DNA of 64,000 nt from Thermohalobaculum sp050331395 (GCA_050331395.1 JBHJGX010000037.1:1-64000); one strand, 5' to 3'; positions 1-9,267 are shown, counted from the first letter of the stretch. Notes: a model not told the origin generated them from the sequence alone. Numbers and translations: made by a program.

Positions 1-861
1 GGCGAATCGGGCTCGGGCAAATCGCTCTCGGCGCTTGCGGTCATGGGGCTCTTGCCGGGCGAGCTCGAGATCGCGCGCGGCCGGGCCGTCTTCGAGGGGC
101 AAGATCTCGCCCAGATGTCCGAGGCCGAGCGGCGCGCGCTCCGGGGCGGCGCCATGGCGATGATCTTTCAAGAGCCGATGACCTCGCTCAATCCGGTCCT
201 TAGCATCGGCAGGCAGTTGACCGAAGGAATGCGGGCGCATGGCTTGCCAGCCCGCGCCGCGCGGGAGCGCGCGGTTGAGCTCCTCGCCGATGTCGGCATC
301 GCCGATCCGCGCCGCCGACTTGCCCAATATCCGCATCAGTTCTCGGGCGGCATGCGCCAACGCGTCATGATCGCCATGGCGCTCGCCGGACGGCCGCGGC
401 TGATCCTGGCCGACGAGCCGACCACCGCACTCGATGTGACGATCCAGGCGCAGATCCTGGCGCTGACGGCCCGGCTTTGCCGAGACCACGGGGTCGGACT
501 GGTGCTGATTACCCACAATCTCGGGATCGTAGCGCGCTATGCCGACCGGGTCTCGGTGATGTATGCGGGCCGGGTGGTCGAAGAGGCGCCGGCGGCCGAG
601 CTCTATCGCGCGCCGCGCCACCCCTATACCCGCGGCTTGCTCGACAGCGTGCCCCGCCTCGACCGGCCGCGCGGGGCGGGGCTGATGCCGATCCCCGGCG
701 CGCCGCCCGATCCGATGCGTCCCGTCGCGGGCTGCGCGTTTCACCCGCGCTGTGTCCACGCCACCGCCGTCTGCCGCCGCGAAATCCCCGAGCTTGCGCC
801 AACCGACGGGCGGATGGTCGCCTGCCACCACCCGCTCGCCGCACTCGCCGAGGCCTCGTGA
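1..861 (+). CDS. Peptide-type ABC transporter ATP-binding protein (DppD/OppD family), 5' truncated by the window edge
   Basis: First of two ATPases that power import through the two permeases downstream. The window opens inside Walker A (GESGSGKS, the first eight codons seen), so the N-terminal part and start codon lie outside. In order one sees the Q-loop (FQEPMTSLNP), the ABC signature FSGGMRQRV near base 340, Walker B LADEPTTALD near 406-435, an H-loop THN near 511, and the C-terminal oligopeptide-transporter extension with CAFHPRC. The open frame gives 286 residues. The stop TGA overlaps the GTG start of the next ATPase (GTGA), so the two are translationally coupled. The family imports di- or oligopeptides, glutathione, nickel or sugars; the substrate cannot be read from the ATPase. 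The gamma-glutamyltransferase gene downstream hints at gamma-glutamyl peptides. Confidence 0.93.
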   Translation, partial: GESGSGKSLSALAVMGLLPGELEIARGRAVFEGQDLAQMSEAERRALRGGAMAMIFQEPMTSLNPVLSIGRQLTEGMRAHGLPARAARERAVELLADVGIADPRRRLAQYPHQFSGGMRQRVMIAMALAGRPRLILADEPTTALDVTIQAQILALTARLCRDHGVGLVLITHNLGIVARYADRVSVMYAGRVVEEAPAAELYRAPRHPYTRGLLDSVPRLDRPRGAGLMPIPGAPPDPMRPVAGCAFHPRCVHATAVCRREIPELAPTDGRMVACHHPLAALAEAS

Positions 862-1892
862 CCGGTCCCCTGCTCGATGTCGCGGATCTGACCGTCCGCT
901 TCCCGATCCGTGGCGGCGTGCTCCGCCGGGTCGTCGGCCATGTGACGGCGGTCGCCGGCGCGCGCCTCCAGATCGCCCGCCGCGAGGCCTACGGGCTCGT
1001 GGGCGAGTCGGGCTGCGGAAAAACCACGCTCGCCCGCGCGGTCCTCGGTCTCGTCGAGCCGTCCGAGGGCACGGTCTCTTATGCCGGAGAGCCGGTGATC
1101 GGCCGGGCCCGCCGCGCTGCCTTCCGCCGGAAGGTGCAGGCGATTTTCCAAGACCCGTTCTCCTCGCTCAACCCGCGGATGACGGCGGGCGCGATCATCG
1201 CCGAGCCGATCCGCGTGCACCGTCTGGTGCCGCCCGGACGGCTCAAGGCCCGCGTCGCCGAGCTCCTCGGTCTCTGCGGTCTGCCGGGGCGGTTCGCCGA
1301 GCTCTACCCCCACGAGATGTCGGGCGGTCAGCGCCAGCGGGTGGGCATCGCCCGGGCGCTCGCGCTCGAGCCCGAGCTGCTGGTCTGCGACGAGGCGGTC
1401 TCAGCCCTCGACGTGTCGGTGCAGGCGCAGATCGTCAATCTGCTCGACGGGCTCCGGCGGGATCTGGGGCTGACCTATCTCTTCATCGGCCATGACCTGT
1501 CGGTGGTGCGCCATCTCTGCGGCCGGGTCGGGGTCATGTATCTCGGCCGGATCGTCGAGACGGGCCCCTCGGACGCGGTCTTCGCCCGGCCACAGCACCC
1601 CTATACGCGGGCGCTCCTCGATGCGGTGCCCGCGCCCGATCCCGAGACCGAGCGCGCGCGCGAGATCGCACCGCTTGCGGGCGAAGTGCCCTCGCCGAGC
1701 GACCCGCCCTCCGGCTGCGCCTTCCATCCCCGCTGCCCGGTCGCCGTACCCCGCTGCCGAAGCGCGCGCCCCGAACTCGCGCCCGCGGGCATGGGCGCCG
1801 CCGCCTGTTGGCTCGCCGGTCCGCCCGAGGACCACCCGAGCGCCGCCGCCGATCCCCATAACCAAACGCAGCAACAGGAGACCCAAACATGA
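858..1892 (+). CDS. Peptide-type ABC transporter ATP-binding protein (DppF/OppF family)
   Basis: Second ATPase of the importer, 344 residues from a GTG that overlaps the previous stop. A longer open frame exists upstream but lies on top of the preceding gene and has no family similarity, so GTG 858 is preferred. Walker A GESGCGKTT is at residues 49-57. The Q-loop FQDPFSSLNP, signature MSGGQRQRV, Walker B CDEAVSALD and the H-loop GHDLSVV follow in order, and the C-terminus has the oligo_HPY Cys motif CAFHPRC. In this family the D and F ATPases form a heterodimer on the cytoplasmic face of the permeases. The stop overlaps the ATG of the binding-protein gene (ATGA). Confidence 0.93.
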   Translation: MTGPLLDVADLTVRFPIRGGVLRRVVGHVTAVAGARLQIARREAYGLVGESGCGKTTLARAVLGLVEPSEGTVSYAGEPVIGRARRAAFRRKVQAIFQDPFSSLNPRMTAGAIIAEPIRVHRLVPPGRLKARVAELLGLCGLPGRFAELYPHEMSGGQRQRVGIARALALEPELLVCDEAVSALDVSVQAQIVNLLDGLRRDLGLTYLFIGHDLSVVRHLCGRVGVMYLGRIVETGPSDAVFARPQHPYTRALLDAVPAPDPETERAREIAPLAGEVPSPSDPPSGCAFHPRCPVAVPRCRSARPELAPAGMGAAACWLAGPPEDHPSAAADPHNQTQQQETQT

Positions 1893-3646
1893 CCGACGAC
1901 ACCGAGGCCCGCCTCCGCGCCGCCTGGGCAGACGCCCATGATTTCGATCCCCGCGATCCGATGCTCGGCCTCGACCGCCACCAACTCGCCGGGCCAAAAC
2001 TGTCGCGCCGCGCGACGCTCCGCCTTTTGGCCGCGAGCGGCATGCTGACGACCGCCCATCTGCTTCCGGGCACGGCGCCGCGCGCGCAAGCCCAATCCGG
2101 CGGCACGCTCACCTGCGGCTGGGCCGGCGTGGCCGAGATCGTCACCCTCGATCCCGCGCAGATCGTCCTCGTGCTCCAATTTCAGATCAGCTCGAATATC
2201 CTCTCGGGTCTCACCCACATTAATCCGGACCTGATCGCCGAGGCGGATATCGCCGAGAGCTGGGAGATCTCCGAAGACGGCACGATCTATACCTTCAAGC
2301 TCCGCGAGGGCGTGACCTTCCACAACGGCGATCCGTTCAACGCCGACGACGTCGTCTTTACTTATGAGCGGCACAAGGACCCGGCGAAATCCGTCCATGC
2401 AAGCAACCTGACGAATGTGGCGAGCCTCGAAAAACTGAACGACTTCGAGGTCCGCTTCACCCTCAAACAGCCCCAAGCGAGCTTCCTGACCAAGACCACG
2501 GAACGCGCGTCGGGCCGGGCGCTCACCATCGTCTCCCGCGGGGCGCTCGAGAGCATGGGGACCGCGCAATACGGCCTCACCCCCGTCGGCACCGGGCCCT
2601 TCAAAGTGACCGAGCACGTGCTCGGCCAGGGCGTCGTGCTCGAGAAGAACCCGGACTATTGGGACCCCGAGCGGCCGAAGCTCGACAAGGTCATCATCAA
2701 GCCGATCGATGGGGTCGAGCCGGTCGCCGCCGCGATCGAAGCGGGCGACATCCAGTTCATCGGCGGCAACCCGATCGCCGCGCAGTCCATCGACCGCTTC
2801 AAGGCGAACCCGGAGCTTGTCGTCGATATCGTCCCGGGGCCGGGCTTCCAGGCGGTCTGGCTGAACCCGCACCGCGATCCGATGAAGGTCGAGAGCTTCG
2901 ACAAACCGCTCGCCGAGCTCAAAGAGGAGCCAGGTTTCATGGTTCGCATGGCGCTCGCAAAAGCGCTCAACCGGGACCTCTACGTGCAGCAGGCGCGCTT
3001 CGGTTACGCCTACCCGGCCTATGGTTCGGTCAATCCGGCGATGGGCTTTTACTATGACGAGGGCATCGGCGAGACGTCGGAGCAGGCCTACGATCCCGAA
3101 GGCGCGCGAGCGCTCCTCGCGGCTGCGGGCTATCCGGACGGCGAGGGCTTCCCCGAGATCACGCTCAACACCCGGCCATCCGAGAAGCGCGACGGCTTGG
3201 TTATCGCCAACATCCTCAAGCAGGTCCTCAATATCGACGTCAAGCTGATCCAGAGCGAGTTCAATGTCGGCTTCGATAACTTCATCTCCATGAACTTCGA
3301 TATGCATCTCGGCGGCTCGGGCGGCGATTACGACCCCGACGATGCGATTTTCGACTGGATGAAGTCCGACTCGAAATTCAACGGTCGGAAGCGGCCGGAC
3401 GACATCCCCTTCGGCTACTTCTCCGACAGCGAAGCAGACGCCCTCATCGAGAAACAGGCCGTGACCGCGAAACCCGAGGAACGCCTCGCACTCGTGAAAG
3501 AGGCCAACAAGATCACCTCGGACAAGGTCGCCTGCGGGTTCCTTTATCACCCGATCGACGCGATCGTGCACCACAGCTCGGTCTCCTTCCCGGCCGAGAG
3601 CCGGATCCCCGGCCTGACCGATCTCGACCGCGTGACCTTGGGCTGA
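1889..3646 (+). CDS. Peptide-type ABC transporter periplasmic substrate-binding protein (SBP family 5)
   Basis: Captures the substrate in the periplasm and delivers it to the permeases; 585 residues. The N-terminus has a cytoplasmic-looking leader of about 37 residues, then a twin-arginine motif SRRATLRLL (Arg40-Arg41), a hydrophobic stretch and an AQAQ cleavage region, so export by Tat is likely. The mature part carries family-5 landmarks: an early GGTLTCGWAG strand, YTFKLREGVTFHNGDPF, and a later RMALAKALNRD. The ATG overlaps the upstream TGA. A perfect 9-bp stem-loop follows the stop. The ligand is unknown; peptides or gamma-glutamyl peptides are plausible because a gamma-glutamyltransferase-family gene closes the operon. 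Confidence 0.92.
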   Translation: MTDDTEARLRAAWADAHDFDPRDPMLGLDRHQLAGPKLSRRATLRLLAASGMLTTAHLLPGTAPRAQAQSGGTLTCGWAGVAEIVTLDPAQIVLVLQFQISSNILSGLTHINPDLIAEADIAESWEISEDGTIYTFKLREGVTFHNGDPFNADDVVFTYERHKDPAKSVHASNLTNVASLEKLNDFEVRFTLKQPQASFLTKTTERASGRALTIVSRGALESMGTAQYGLTPVGTGPFKVTEHVLGQGVVLEKNPDYWDPERPKLDKVIIKPIDGVEPVAAAIEAGDIQFIGGNPIAAQSIDRFKANPELVVDIVPGPGFQAVWLNPHRDPMKVESFDKPLAELKEEPGFMVRMALAKALNRDLYVQQARFGYAYPAYGSVNPAMGFYYDEGIGETSEQAYDPEGARALLAAAGYPDGEGFPEITLNTRPSEKRDGLVIANILKQVLNIDVKLIQSEFNVGFDNFISMNFDMHLGGSGGDYDPDDAIFDWMKSDSKFNGRKRPDDIPFGYFSDSEADALIEKQAVTAKPEERLALVKEANKITSDKVACGFLYHPIDAIVHHSSVSFPAESRIPGLTDLDRVTLG

Positions 3647-3664
3647 TGCGCAGCCAAGCCCCTG

Positions 3665-3687
3665 CCCCCCTCCTAGGCGGAGGGGGG
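3665..3687 (+). terminator. GC-rich stem-loop between binding-protein and permease genes
   Basis: Perfect 9-bp inverted repeat: C6-TCC at 3665-3673 pairs with GGA-G6 at 3679-3687 around a 5-base loop. No T-run follows, and the permease start is only 27 bases on. I read it as an attenuating or mRNA-stabilising hairpin that would keep binding-protein mRNA more abundant than permease mRNA, as is known for other binding-protein operons. This is an inference from position. Confidence 0.6.
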
Positions 3688-3713
3688 CGCCTCCGGCGGC
3701 GCCGAGGCCGGAC

Positions 3714-4661
3714 GTGACCGGTTTCTTGATCCGGCGTCTCATCGGGGCCGCGCTCGTCATGCTCGCGGTCGCGACGCTCGTCTTTTTCATGCTGCGGCTC
3801 GTGCCCGGAGACCCGATCGCAGCGATGCTCGCCGATGCGGCGGGCCCGGAGGCGGAGGCCGCGCTTCGGGCGAAGCTCGGGCTCGACCAGCCGCTCGTCG
3901 TGCAATACCTGCTTTGGCTCTGGAACGCGCTCCAGGGCGATCTCGGCAATTCGATCTATGGCAACAACCAGCCCGTCGCGACGATCATCGCCGAGGCGCT
4001 GCCGCGGACGCTGTCGCTCGCGGGCCTCGCCTTCGTCATCGCGCTCGCCATCGCGATCCCGGCGGGCATTCTGTCGGCGACGCGGCGCAATACACCGACC
4101 GACAACGCGGTCTCCCTGGTCGCCTTTCTCGGCCTCTCGATGCCGGATTTCTGGCTGGCGATCCTGTTGATCATCGTCTTTGCGGCCAATCTCCAATGGC
4201 TGCCCGCCATCGGCTATGTGCCGCTTTCCGAGGGCTTCTGGCCCTGGTTCCGGCACCTGATCCTGCCGGCGATCGCGGTCGGCACCGCTTTCTCGGCGAT
4301 CATCGCGCGGATGATCCGCTCGGCGCTCCTCGAGGTGCTGAAGACCGACTATATGCGCACGGCCCGGGCCAAGGGTCTGACGCCCCGCGCGGTGCTCTGG
4401 TCCCACGCCCTGCCGAATGCGCTGATCCCGGTGGTCACCGTGGTCGGCATCGCCTTCGGTATCCTTGTGACCGGCTCGGTCGTGGTCGAGAACGTTTTTT
4501 CCATCAAGGGCCTCGGCAACGTCTTGATCGGCGGCATCCTCAACCGCGACTATCCCGTAGTGCAAGGCGCTGTGCTCGTGGTCTCGGCGTTCTTCGTGCT
4601 CTCCAACCTGGCGGTCGATCTGCTCTACGGGCTCCTCGATCCGCGGATCCGGTACTCCTGA
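3714..4661 (+). CDS. Peptide-type ABC transporter permease (DppB/OppB family)
   Basis: Inner-membrane permease, 315 residues, GTG start. The first helix follows FLIRRLIGAALVM directly, then the N-terminal MLRLVPGDP motif typical of DppB/OppB, followed by about five more hydrophobic segments. The cytoplasmic EAA loop is visible as DYMRTARAKGLTPRAVLWSH, which docks to the ATPases. It pairs with the next gene, whose ATG overlaps this stop by one base (TGATG). Full length for the family. Confidence 0.93.
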   Translation: MTGFLIRRLIGAALVMLAVATLVFFMLRLVPGDPIAAMLADAAGPEAEAALRAKLGLDQPLVVQYLLWLWNALQGDLGNSIYGNNQPVATIIAEALPRTLSLAGLAFVIALAIAIPAGILSATRRNTPTDNAVSLVAFLGLSMPDFWLAILLIIVFAANLQWLPAIGYVPLSEGFWPWFRHLILPAIAVGTAFSAIIARMIRSALLEVLKTDYMRTARAKGLTPRAVLWSHALPNALIPVVTVVGIAFGILVTGSVVVENVFSIKGLGNVLIGGILNRDYPVVQGAVLVVSAFFVLSNLAVDLLYGLLDPRIRYS

Positions 4662-5560
4662 TGACCGACACGCCCTTCGACGCCACCGAGGTCGTCCCCG
4701 ACGCCCCCGCCGAACCCGCGCCGCCGCCCCGCCGCTCGCGCCTCTGGGCCACGCTCCGGCGCGACCGCAAAGCGCAAGCGGGCCTCGTGGTCCTCGCGAT
4801 TTTCGTCCTCGGCGGCCTCCTCGCCCCCTGGATCGCGCCTTTCGATCCGAACGCGATGACCCTCGACATGATGTGGGCGCCCTCGCTCGCTCACCCGCTC
4901 GGCACCGACGATCTCGGCCGAGACCTGCTCAGCCGCATCCTGCACGGCACCCGGGTCTCGCTCTTCGTCGGCGTGGTCACCGTGGCCATCGCGCTCGTGA
5001 TCGGCGTCGCCCTCGGCCTCGCCGCCGGCTATTTCGGCGGCTGGGTCGATCTGATCATCATGCGGTACATCGATCTGCAATGGGCGTTCCCGAACTTCAT
5101 CATCGCGGTCTACCTGGTCGCGGTCTTCGGCACCGGGCTTCTGAACGTGGTCATCGCGATCTCGCTCGCCTTCATCGACGATTTCGCCCGCGTCGCGCGC
5201 TCGATGACCCTGACGATCCGCGAAGAGCAGTATGTGGACGCGGCCCGGACCATGGGGTTCTCGGACGCACGGATCCTCATCCGCCACATCCTGCCGGCGG
5301 CGATGGCACCGATCATCGTGCAGGCGACCGTCTCGGTCTCCTATGCGATCCTCGGCGAGGCGACGCTGTCCTTTCTCGGCCTCGGGGTCGAGGCGACGAC
5401 GCCGACCTGGGGGCTGATCCTCGCCGACGGACGGAGCTTCATCAGCCAGGCGTGGTGGCTCGGGGTCTTTCCGGGCCTCGCGATCATGCTCGTGGTGCTC
5501 TCGATCAACTTTATCGGCGACTGGCTGCGTGACGTCTTCGACGTGCGCGAGAGCCTCTGA
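4661..5560 (+). CDS. Peptide-type ABC transporter permease (DppC/OppC family)
   Basis: Second permease, 299 residues. ATG 4661 is chosen because it overlaps the previous stop and precedes the family N-terminus: a Pro-rich cytoplasmic tail, LRRDRKAQAGLVVLAIFV, then APFDPN. HPLGTDDLGRDLLSR, a hallmark of DppC-type permeases, is near residue 84. The EAA loop reads QYVDAARTMGFSDARILIRH. About six transmembrane segments are apparent. It should form a heterodimer with the upstream permease. Confidence 0.93.
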   Translation: MTDTPFDATEVVPDAPAEPAPPPRRSRLWATLRRDRKAQAGLVVLAIFVLGGLLAPWIAPFDPNAMTLDMMWAPSLAHPLGTDDLGRDLLSRILHGTRVSLFVGVVTVAIALVIGVALGLAAGYFGGWVDLIIMRYIDLQWAFPNFIIAVYLVAVFGTGLLNVVIAISLAFIDDFARVARSMTLTIREEQYVDAARTMGFSDARILIRHILPAAMAPIIVQATVSVSYAILGEATLSFLGLGVEATTPTWGLILADGRSFISQAWWLGVFPGLAIMLVVLSINFIGDWLRDVFDVRESL

Positions 5561-5571
5561 GGAGATTGGCA

Positions 5572-7164
5572 ATGGAGTTTCCCGCCGCCGGCCGCTACCT
5601 ATCGCGGCGCAGTCCCGTGTTGGCCGACAACCTCGTCGCCACCTCGCAACCGCTGGCAGCCGAAGCGGGGGTGGCGATGCTCCGTCGGGGCGGCAATGCG
5701 GTCGATGCCGCTCTCGCCGCGGCGATCGCGCTCACGGTCGTCGAGCCGACGGGCAACGGCATCGGCTCGGACGCCTTCGCGATCCTTTGGGACGGGGCGG
5801 AGCTCCATGGGCTGAACGCCTCGGGCCGCTCGCCAGCCGCCTGGACGCCCGACCGCTTCGCCGGCGCGACCGAGATGCCCGAGCGCGGCTGGGAAAGCGT
5901 CACCGTGCCCGGTTGCGTCGCCGCCTGGTCCGCCCTCTCCGAACGGTTCGGCCGGTTGCCCTTCGCCGCGCTCTTCGAGCCGGCCGTCGAGATCGCCGAG
6001 CGCGGGGTCCTGGTCAGCCCGGTCGTTGCCGCGCTCTGGGCCAAGGGCGCCGAGACCCTGGCCGACCAGCCGGGCTTTGCCGATCATTTTCTCCGCGACG
6101 GCCGCGCCCCTCAGGCCGGCGAGCGGTTCCCGCGTCCGGACGCCGCCGCGACCCTCCGGGAGATCGCCGAGACCCGCGGAGAGAGCTTTTATCGCGGCCC
6201 TCTCGCCGAGCGGATCGCCGCCGCAGCAGCCAATGCGGGCGCCGCGCTGACCCTCGACGACTTGGCCGAGACCCGGCCCGATTGGTGCCCGACGATCTCG
6301 GCCGGCTTCGACGGGGCGATGCTCCACGAGATCCCGCCGAACGGCCAAGGCATCGCCGCCTGCATGGCGCTCGGCATCCTCGCACACACCGGCATTCGCG
6401 AGCACGACCCGGACGGGGCCGCCGGCATCCATCTGATGGCCGAGGCGATGAAACTCGCCCTCCGCGACGCGGACGCCCACGTCTCCGATCCGGCGGCGAT
6501 GGCGCTGAGCACGGGCGCCCTCCTCGATCCGGACTATCTGGCCGCACGGGCCCGCCTCATCGACCCGGCCCGCGCCCAGGATTTCGGTGCAGGCGCGCCG
6601 CGAGCGGGCGGGACGGTCTATCTCTCCACGGCCGACGCCTCCGGCATGATGGTGTCGTTCATCCAATCCAACTACATGGGCTTCGGCTCCGGCGTGGTGG
6701 TCCCCGGCACGGGGGTCGCCCTGCAGAACCGGGGCGCGGGCTTTACGCTCGCCGAGGGCCACCCGAACCGCGTCGGGCCGCGCAAGCGTCCATTCCACAC
6801 GATCATCCCCGGCTTTCTGATGCGTGACGGCGCCGCGGTCATGAGCTTCGGCGTGATGGGCGGACCGATGCAGGCCCAGGGGCATCTGCAAATGGCGCTC
6901 CGGACCGAACTCTGGGGACAAGACGTGCAGACCGCCGCCGATGCGCCCCGTTGGCGGGTGACGGCGGGCCTCGGCCTCGCGCTCGAGACGAGCAAAGCGC
7001 CGGCGACCGTCGAGGGGCTCCGGGCGCGCGGGCATGCCATCAGCCTCGAGGCCCCGGACAATGCGTTCGGCTTCGGCGGCGCGCAGCTGATCCGGCGGCT
7101 GCCGGGAGGCGGCTACGCGGCGGGCTCGGACCCACGCAAGGACGGGCTCGCCATCGGGTTCTAA
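5572..7164 (+). CDS. Gamma-glutamyltransferase family protein (YwrD-like)
   Basis: Ntn-hydrolase of the gamma-glutamyltranspeptidase family, 530 residues. ATG 5572 follows GGAGA by six bases; a TTG two codons earlier is less likely. The N-terminal landmark AVDAALAAAIALTVVEP is present, as is the proenzyme cleavage region GGTVYLSTADASG, which places the predicted autoprocessing nucleophile at Thr348. FIQSNYMGFGSGVVVPGTG follows. I see no convincing signal peptide, unlike the periplasmic Ggt of enterics, so it may act in the cytoplasm. Sitting 11 bases after the permease gene it is probably in the same operon and would cleave gamma-glutamyl compounds brought in by the transporter. Other acylases share this fold, so the exact substrate is open. 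Confidence 0.88.
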   Translation: MEFPAAGRYLSRRSPVLADNLVATSQPLAAEAGVAMLRRGGNAVDAALAAAIALTVVEPTGNGIGSDAFAILWDGAELHGLNASGRSPAAWTPDRFAGATEMPERGWESVTVPGCVAAWSALSERFGRLPFAALFEPAVEIAERGVLVSPVVAALWAKGAETLADQPGFADHFLRDGRAPQAGERFPRPDAAATLREIAETRGESFYRGPLAERIAAAAANAGAALTLDDLAETRPDWCPTISAGFDGAMLHEIPPNGQGIAACMALGILAHTGIREHDPDGAAGIHLMAEAMKLALRDADAHVSDPAAMALSTGALLDPDYLAARARLIDPARAQDFGAGAPRAGGTVYLSTADASGMMVSFIQSNYMGFGSGVVVPGTGVALQNRGAGFTLAEGHPNRVGPRKRPFHTIIPGFLMRDGAAVMSFGVMGGPMQAQGHLQMALRTELWGQDVQTAADAPRWRVTAGLGLALETSKAPATVEGLRARGHAISLEAPDNAFGFGGAQLIRRLPGGGYAAGSDPRKDGLAIGF

Positions 7165-7168
7165 TCGC

Positions 7169-7190
7169 GGCCGGGGCGGCGCGCCCGGCC
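7169..7190. terminator. Hairpin between convergent genes
   Basis: GGCCGGG (7169-7175) pairs with CCCGGCC (7184-7190), just after the gamma-glutamyltransferase stop and before the stop of the minus-strand gene. No T-tract is seen. A bidirectional transcript end is the simplest reading. Confidence 0.45.
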
Positions 7191-7210
7191 CCTTCCCCGC
7201 CGCGCCTCGC

Positions 7211-8212
7211 TCAGAGGAGCCACCGGCCGGCGAGGTAGCGCTCGGCGATCTCCACGGTCCCCTCGGTATAGGCCGGCCCCATCTCCGCGGCGGTCGGCGT
7301 CTCGGCATGGCTGGCGATCCAGGCGGTGAGCTGCATCCGGCGCAGGAGAACGAAAGCCGGCAACATCGCCTGCGCTTCGGCCGAGATCTCGGCGACCGTC
7401 CGATAGCCCGCGATCCAAGCCGCCATCATCTCGGGCAGACGCGGGTCGCTCTCGATAAAACTCACGGCGGCCGCGAAATCGAAGCCGAACCAACCGAACC
7501 CGCAATCGTCGAAATCGATGACGGCGATCCGCCCGCCCTCCACCAGCAGGTTGGCGAGGCGGAGATCCGCATGGATGAGCCCGAACCGATCCGCCCCGCT
7601 GCCCCAAGCCCCGAGGCGGGTCTCCAACGCCTCCGCCGCCCGCGTGAGCACCGCCGCGCCTTCCGCGGTCAGACCGGGTCCCGCGCGCCAGTCGCCCCAG
7701 AGCGCCTCCCGCCCGATGACGGCATCGAAGGTCCAAGTCTTGCGCGCGAACCACTCGGGTCGGCGCCAACGCCGGGCGTGGGCGTGGAGCCGCGCGGTGA
7801 TCGCCCCGAGGTCCCGGAAGCCATCCACGAGGCGCGCGTCCGGCGAGGGCTCGGTACCCGGCACGAATTCGAACGCCACCACTTCGCGGGGCCCGTCCGC
7901 CGTCTCGAAGGCAGCGATGTGACCGCCGCCGCGGATCTCGAGCGGGCGCGGCGTCTCGACCACCCCTTCGGCCCGCAGCGCGGCGATCCAGGCCAGTTCG
8001 GACGCGATCTCGGTCGGGCTGTGATAGCCCGGGCGATGGACCCGCACCACCACGGGCGCCGCCGCCCGCGGATCGTCGGCCCGAAAGGTCGCGTTCTCGG
8101 AGATGTTGAGGAGGGTGAGCCGCGTCTCGGGCGAAAGCCCCCATCCGTCCAGAAGGCTCTCGGCGCCGCGGCGCAGCTGCTCGAGAAATTCGTCGTCGTA
8201 GAGCCCGGCCAT
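7211..8212 (-). CDS. Phosphotransferase of the APH / SrkA (RdoA) kinase fold
   Basis: Kinase-fold phosphotransferase, 333 residues. ATG 8212 has a GGAGG three bases upstream and begins at the typical family N-terminus; the much longer open frame upstream overlaps the divergent gene and is not credible. The catalytic loop is HADLRLANLL (H-x-D....N) and the metal-binding motif is VIDFDDCG followed by WFGFDFA, the pattern of APH/choline-kinase and stress kinase SrkA families. It could phosphorylate a protein Ser/Thr, homoserine or a small alcohol; the sequence does not decide. Convergent with the transporter operon and divergent from the SGNH gene. Confidence 0.82.
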   Translation of the reverse strand: MAGLYDDEFLEQLRRGAESLLDGWGLSPETRLTLLNISENATFRADDPRAAAPVVVRVHRPGYHSPTEIASELAWIAALRAEGVVETPRPLEIRGGGHIAAFETADGPREVVAFEFVPGTEPSPDARLVDGFRDLGAITARLHAHARRWRRPEWFARKTWTFDAVIGREALWGDWRAGPGLTAEGAAVLTRAAEALETRLGAWGSGADRFGLIHADLRLANLLVEGGRIAVIDFDDCGFGWFGFDFAAAVSFIESDPRLPEMMAAWIAGYRTVAEISAEAQAMLPAFVLLRRMQLTAWIASHAETPTAAEMGPAYTEGTVEIAERYLAGRWLL

Positions 8213-8357
8213 CGGCCTCCTCGCATTCCCGCTCCGGCGCCGGCACGCTAAGACACCCCTAGAGGGCCGCACAATGATCTTTCCCGCCGATCCGGGTCCG
8301 CGGGGGAAGAGGTCTCGGCAAAGCAACCGCGGCGCGGGACCGCAAGGAGATGTGGAG

Positions 8358-9152
8358 ATGAGCCAAAGGACCGGACGCCGCAGATACGCCGCCGCAGCCG
8401 GTCTGGCGAGCCTCGCTCTGGCGGGTGCGTTCGCCTGGTGGCTCGGGACGCGGGGCGTCTTCGGCCCGGGCGATCTCGAGGCGATGCTCCGCCCAAGCGC
8501 CGCAGCCCCCGTGGACCCGCCGGCCGCGATCCGCGACGCGACGGCGGACCGGGCCCCCAAAACCCTGGTGATGCTCGGCGCGAGCCACAGTGCGCGCGGG
8601 CGTTGGCTCGAGAGCGTGGCGGCGGAACTTTCGGCCTGCCAGCCGGCCGGTGTCGCGGTGAGGCGCGTGGCGCGGCCGGGCGCCGGCAGCGACTGGGGGC
8701 TCGCGCGGATGGCGGAGGCCCTCGGCGCGGGCACGCCCGACGGCCCCCCGGACGCCCTCGTGGTCCATTTTGCCGGCAACGACGCATCGCTCTGGCACGG
8801 CATGTCGCTGGCCGAGAGCGCCCGGATCCACGCCGAGATCATCGCGCGTGCGCGCGCGGCGGGCGTGCCCGTCTATCTCGCCACCATGAGCCCGGCCTGG
8901 GGCCGGGAATCGGCCGAACGTCCAGGCCACCGGTCCTATGTGGCGCTTTACCGGGCGTTCGCCGCCGAGGCGAGAGGCGCAGACCGCGTCGGCCTCATCG
9001 ACACCTATCCCGCGTGGCAAGCGCTCGAGACCGCCACCCGGCAGAGCCTCGTGCCGGACGATCTCCATCCGAACGGCGAGGGCATGCACCGGATCACCGT
9101 GCCCGCCTTCGTTGCGGCCCTCCGCCCGGTGATCTGCCGAGACGGCGCCTGA
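8358..9152 (+). CDS. Membrane-anchored SGNH/GDSL-type hydrolase
   Basis: Predicted esterase or lipase-like hydrolase, 264 residues. ATG 8358 has AAGGAG eight bases upstream. An N-terminal hydrophobic segment (YAAAAGLASLALAGAFAWWL) would anchor or export it. SGNH blocks are present: block I TLVMLGASHSARG with Ser in GASHS (the usual Asp is replaced), block III HFAGND, and block V DDLHPNGEGMHRI with the Asp-x-x-His pair. Such enzymes remove or transfer acyl groups on surface sugars. It leads a plus-strand group with an acyltransferase, an ACP, an AMP-ligase and an SDR, which suggests a shared role in acyl modification. Confidence 0.75.
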   Translation: MSQRTGRRRYAAAAGLASLALAGAFAWWLGTRGVFGPGDLEAMLRPSAAAPVDPPAAIRDATADRAPKTLVMLGASHSARGRWLESVAAELSACQPAGVAVRRVARPGAGSDWGLARMAEALGAGTPDGPPDALVVHFAGNDASLWHGMSLAESARIHAEIIARARAAGVPVYLATMSPAWGRESAERPGHRSYVALYRAFAAEARGADRVGLIDTYPAWQALETATRQSLVPDDLHPNGEGMHRITVPAFVAALRPVICRDGA

Positions 9153-9267
9153 CCCGCGGCCCGGGTCGTTTGTCGGTTGCACCCGGGCGCGCCTCTGATA
9201 GACCCGAGCCGCACCGTCCTCGTCCCTGCCCGCCCTCTCTTGGGCCCGGCCTCCGGAGGCGCCCCCG

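Noticed and set aside
1601..3949. 782-codon minus-strand open frame
   Set aside because: Overlaps the ABC operon completely and has no recognisable domain; typical high-GC antisense frame.
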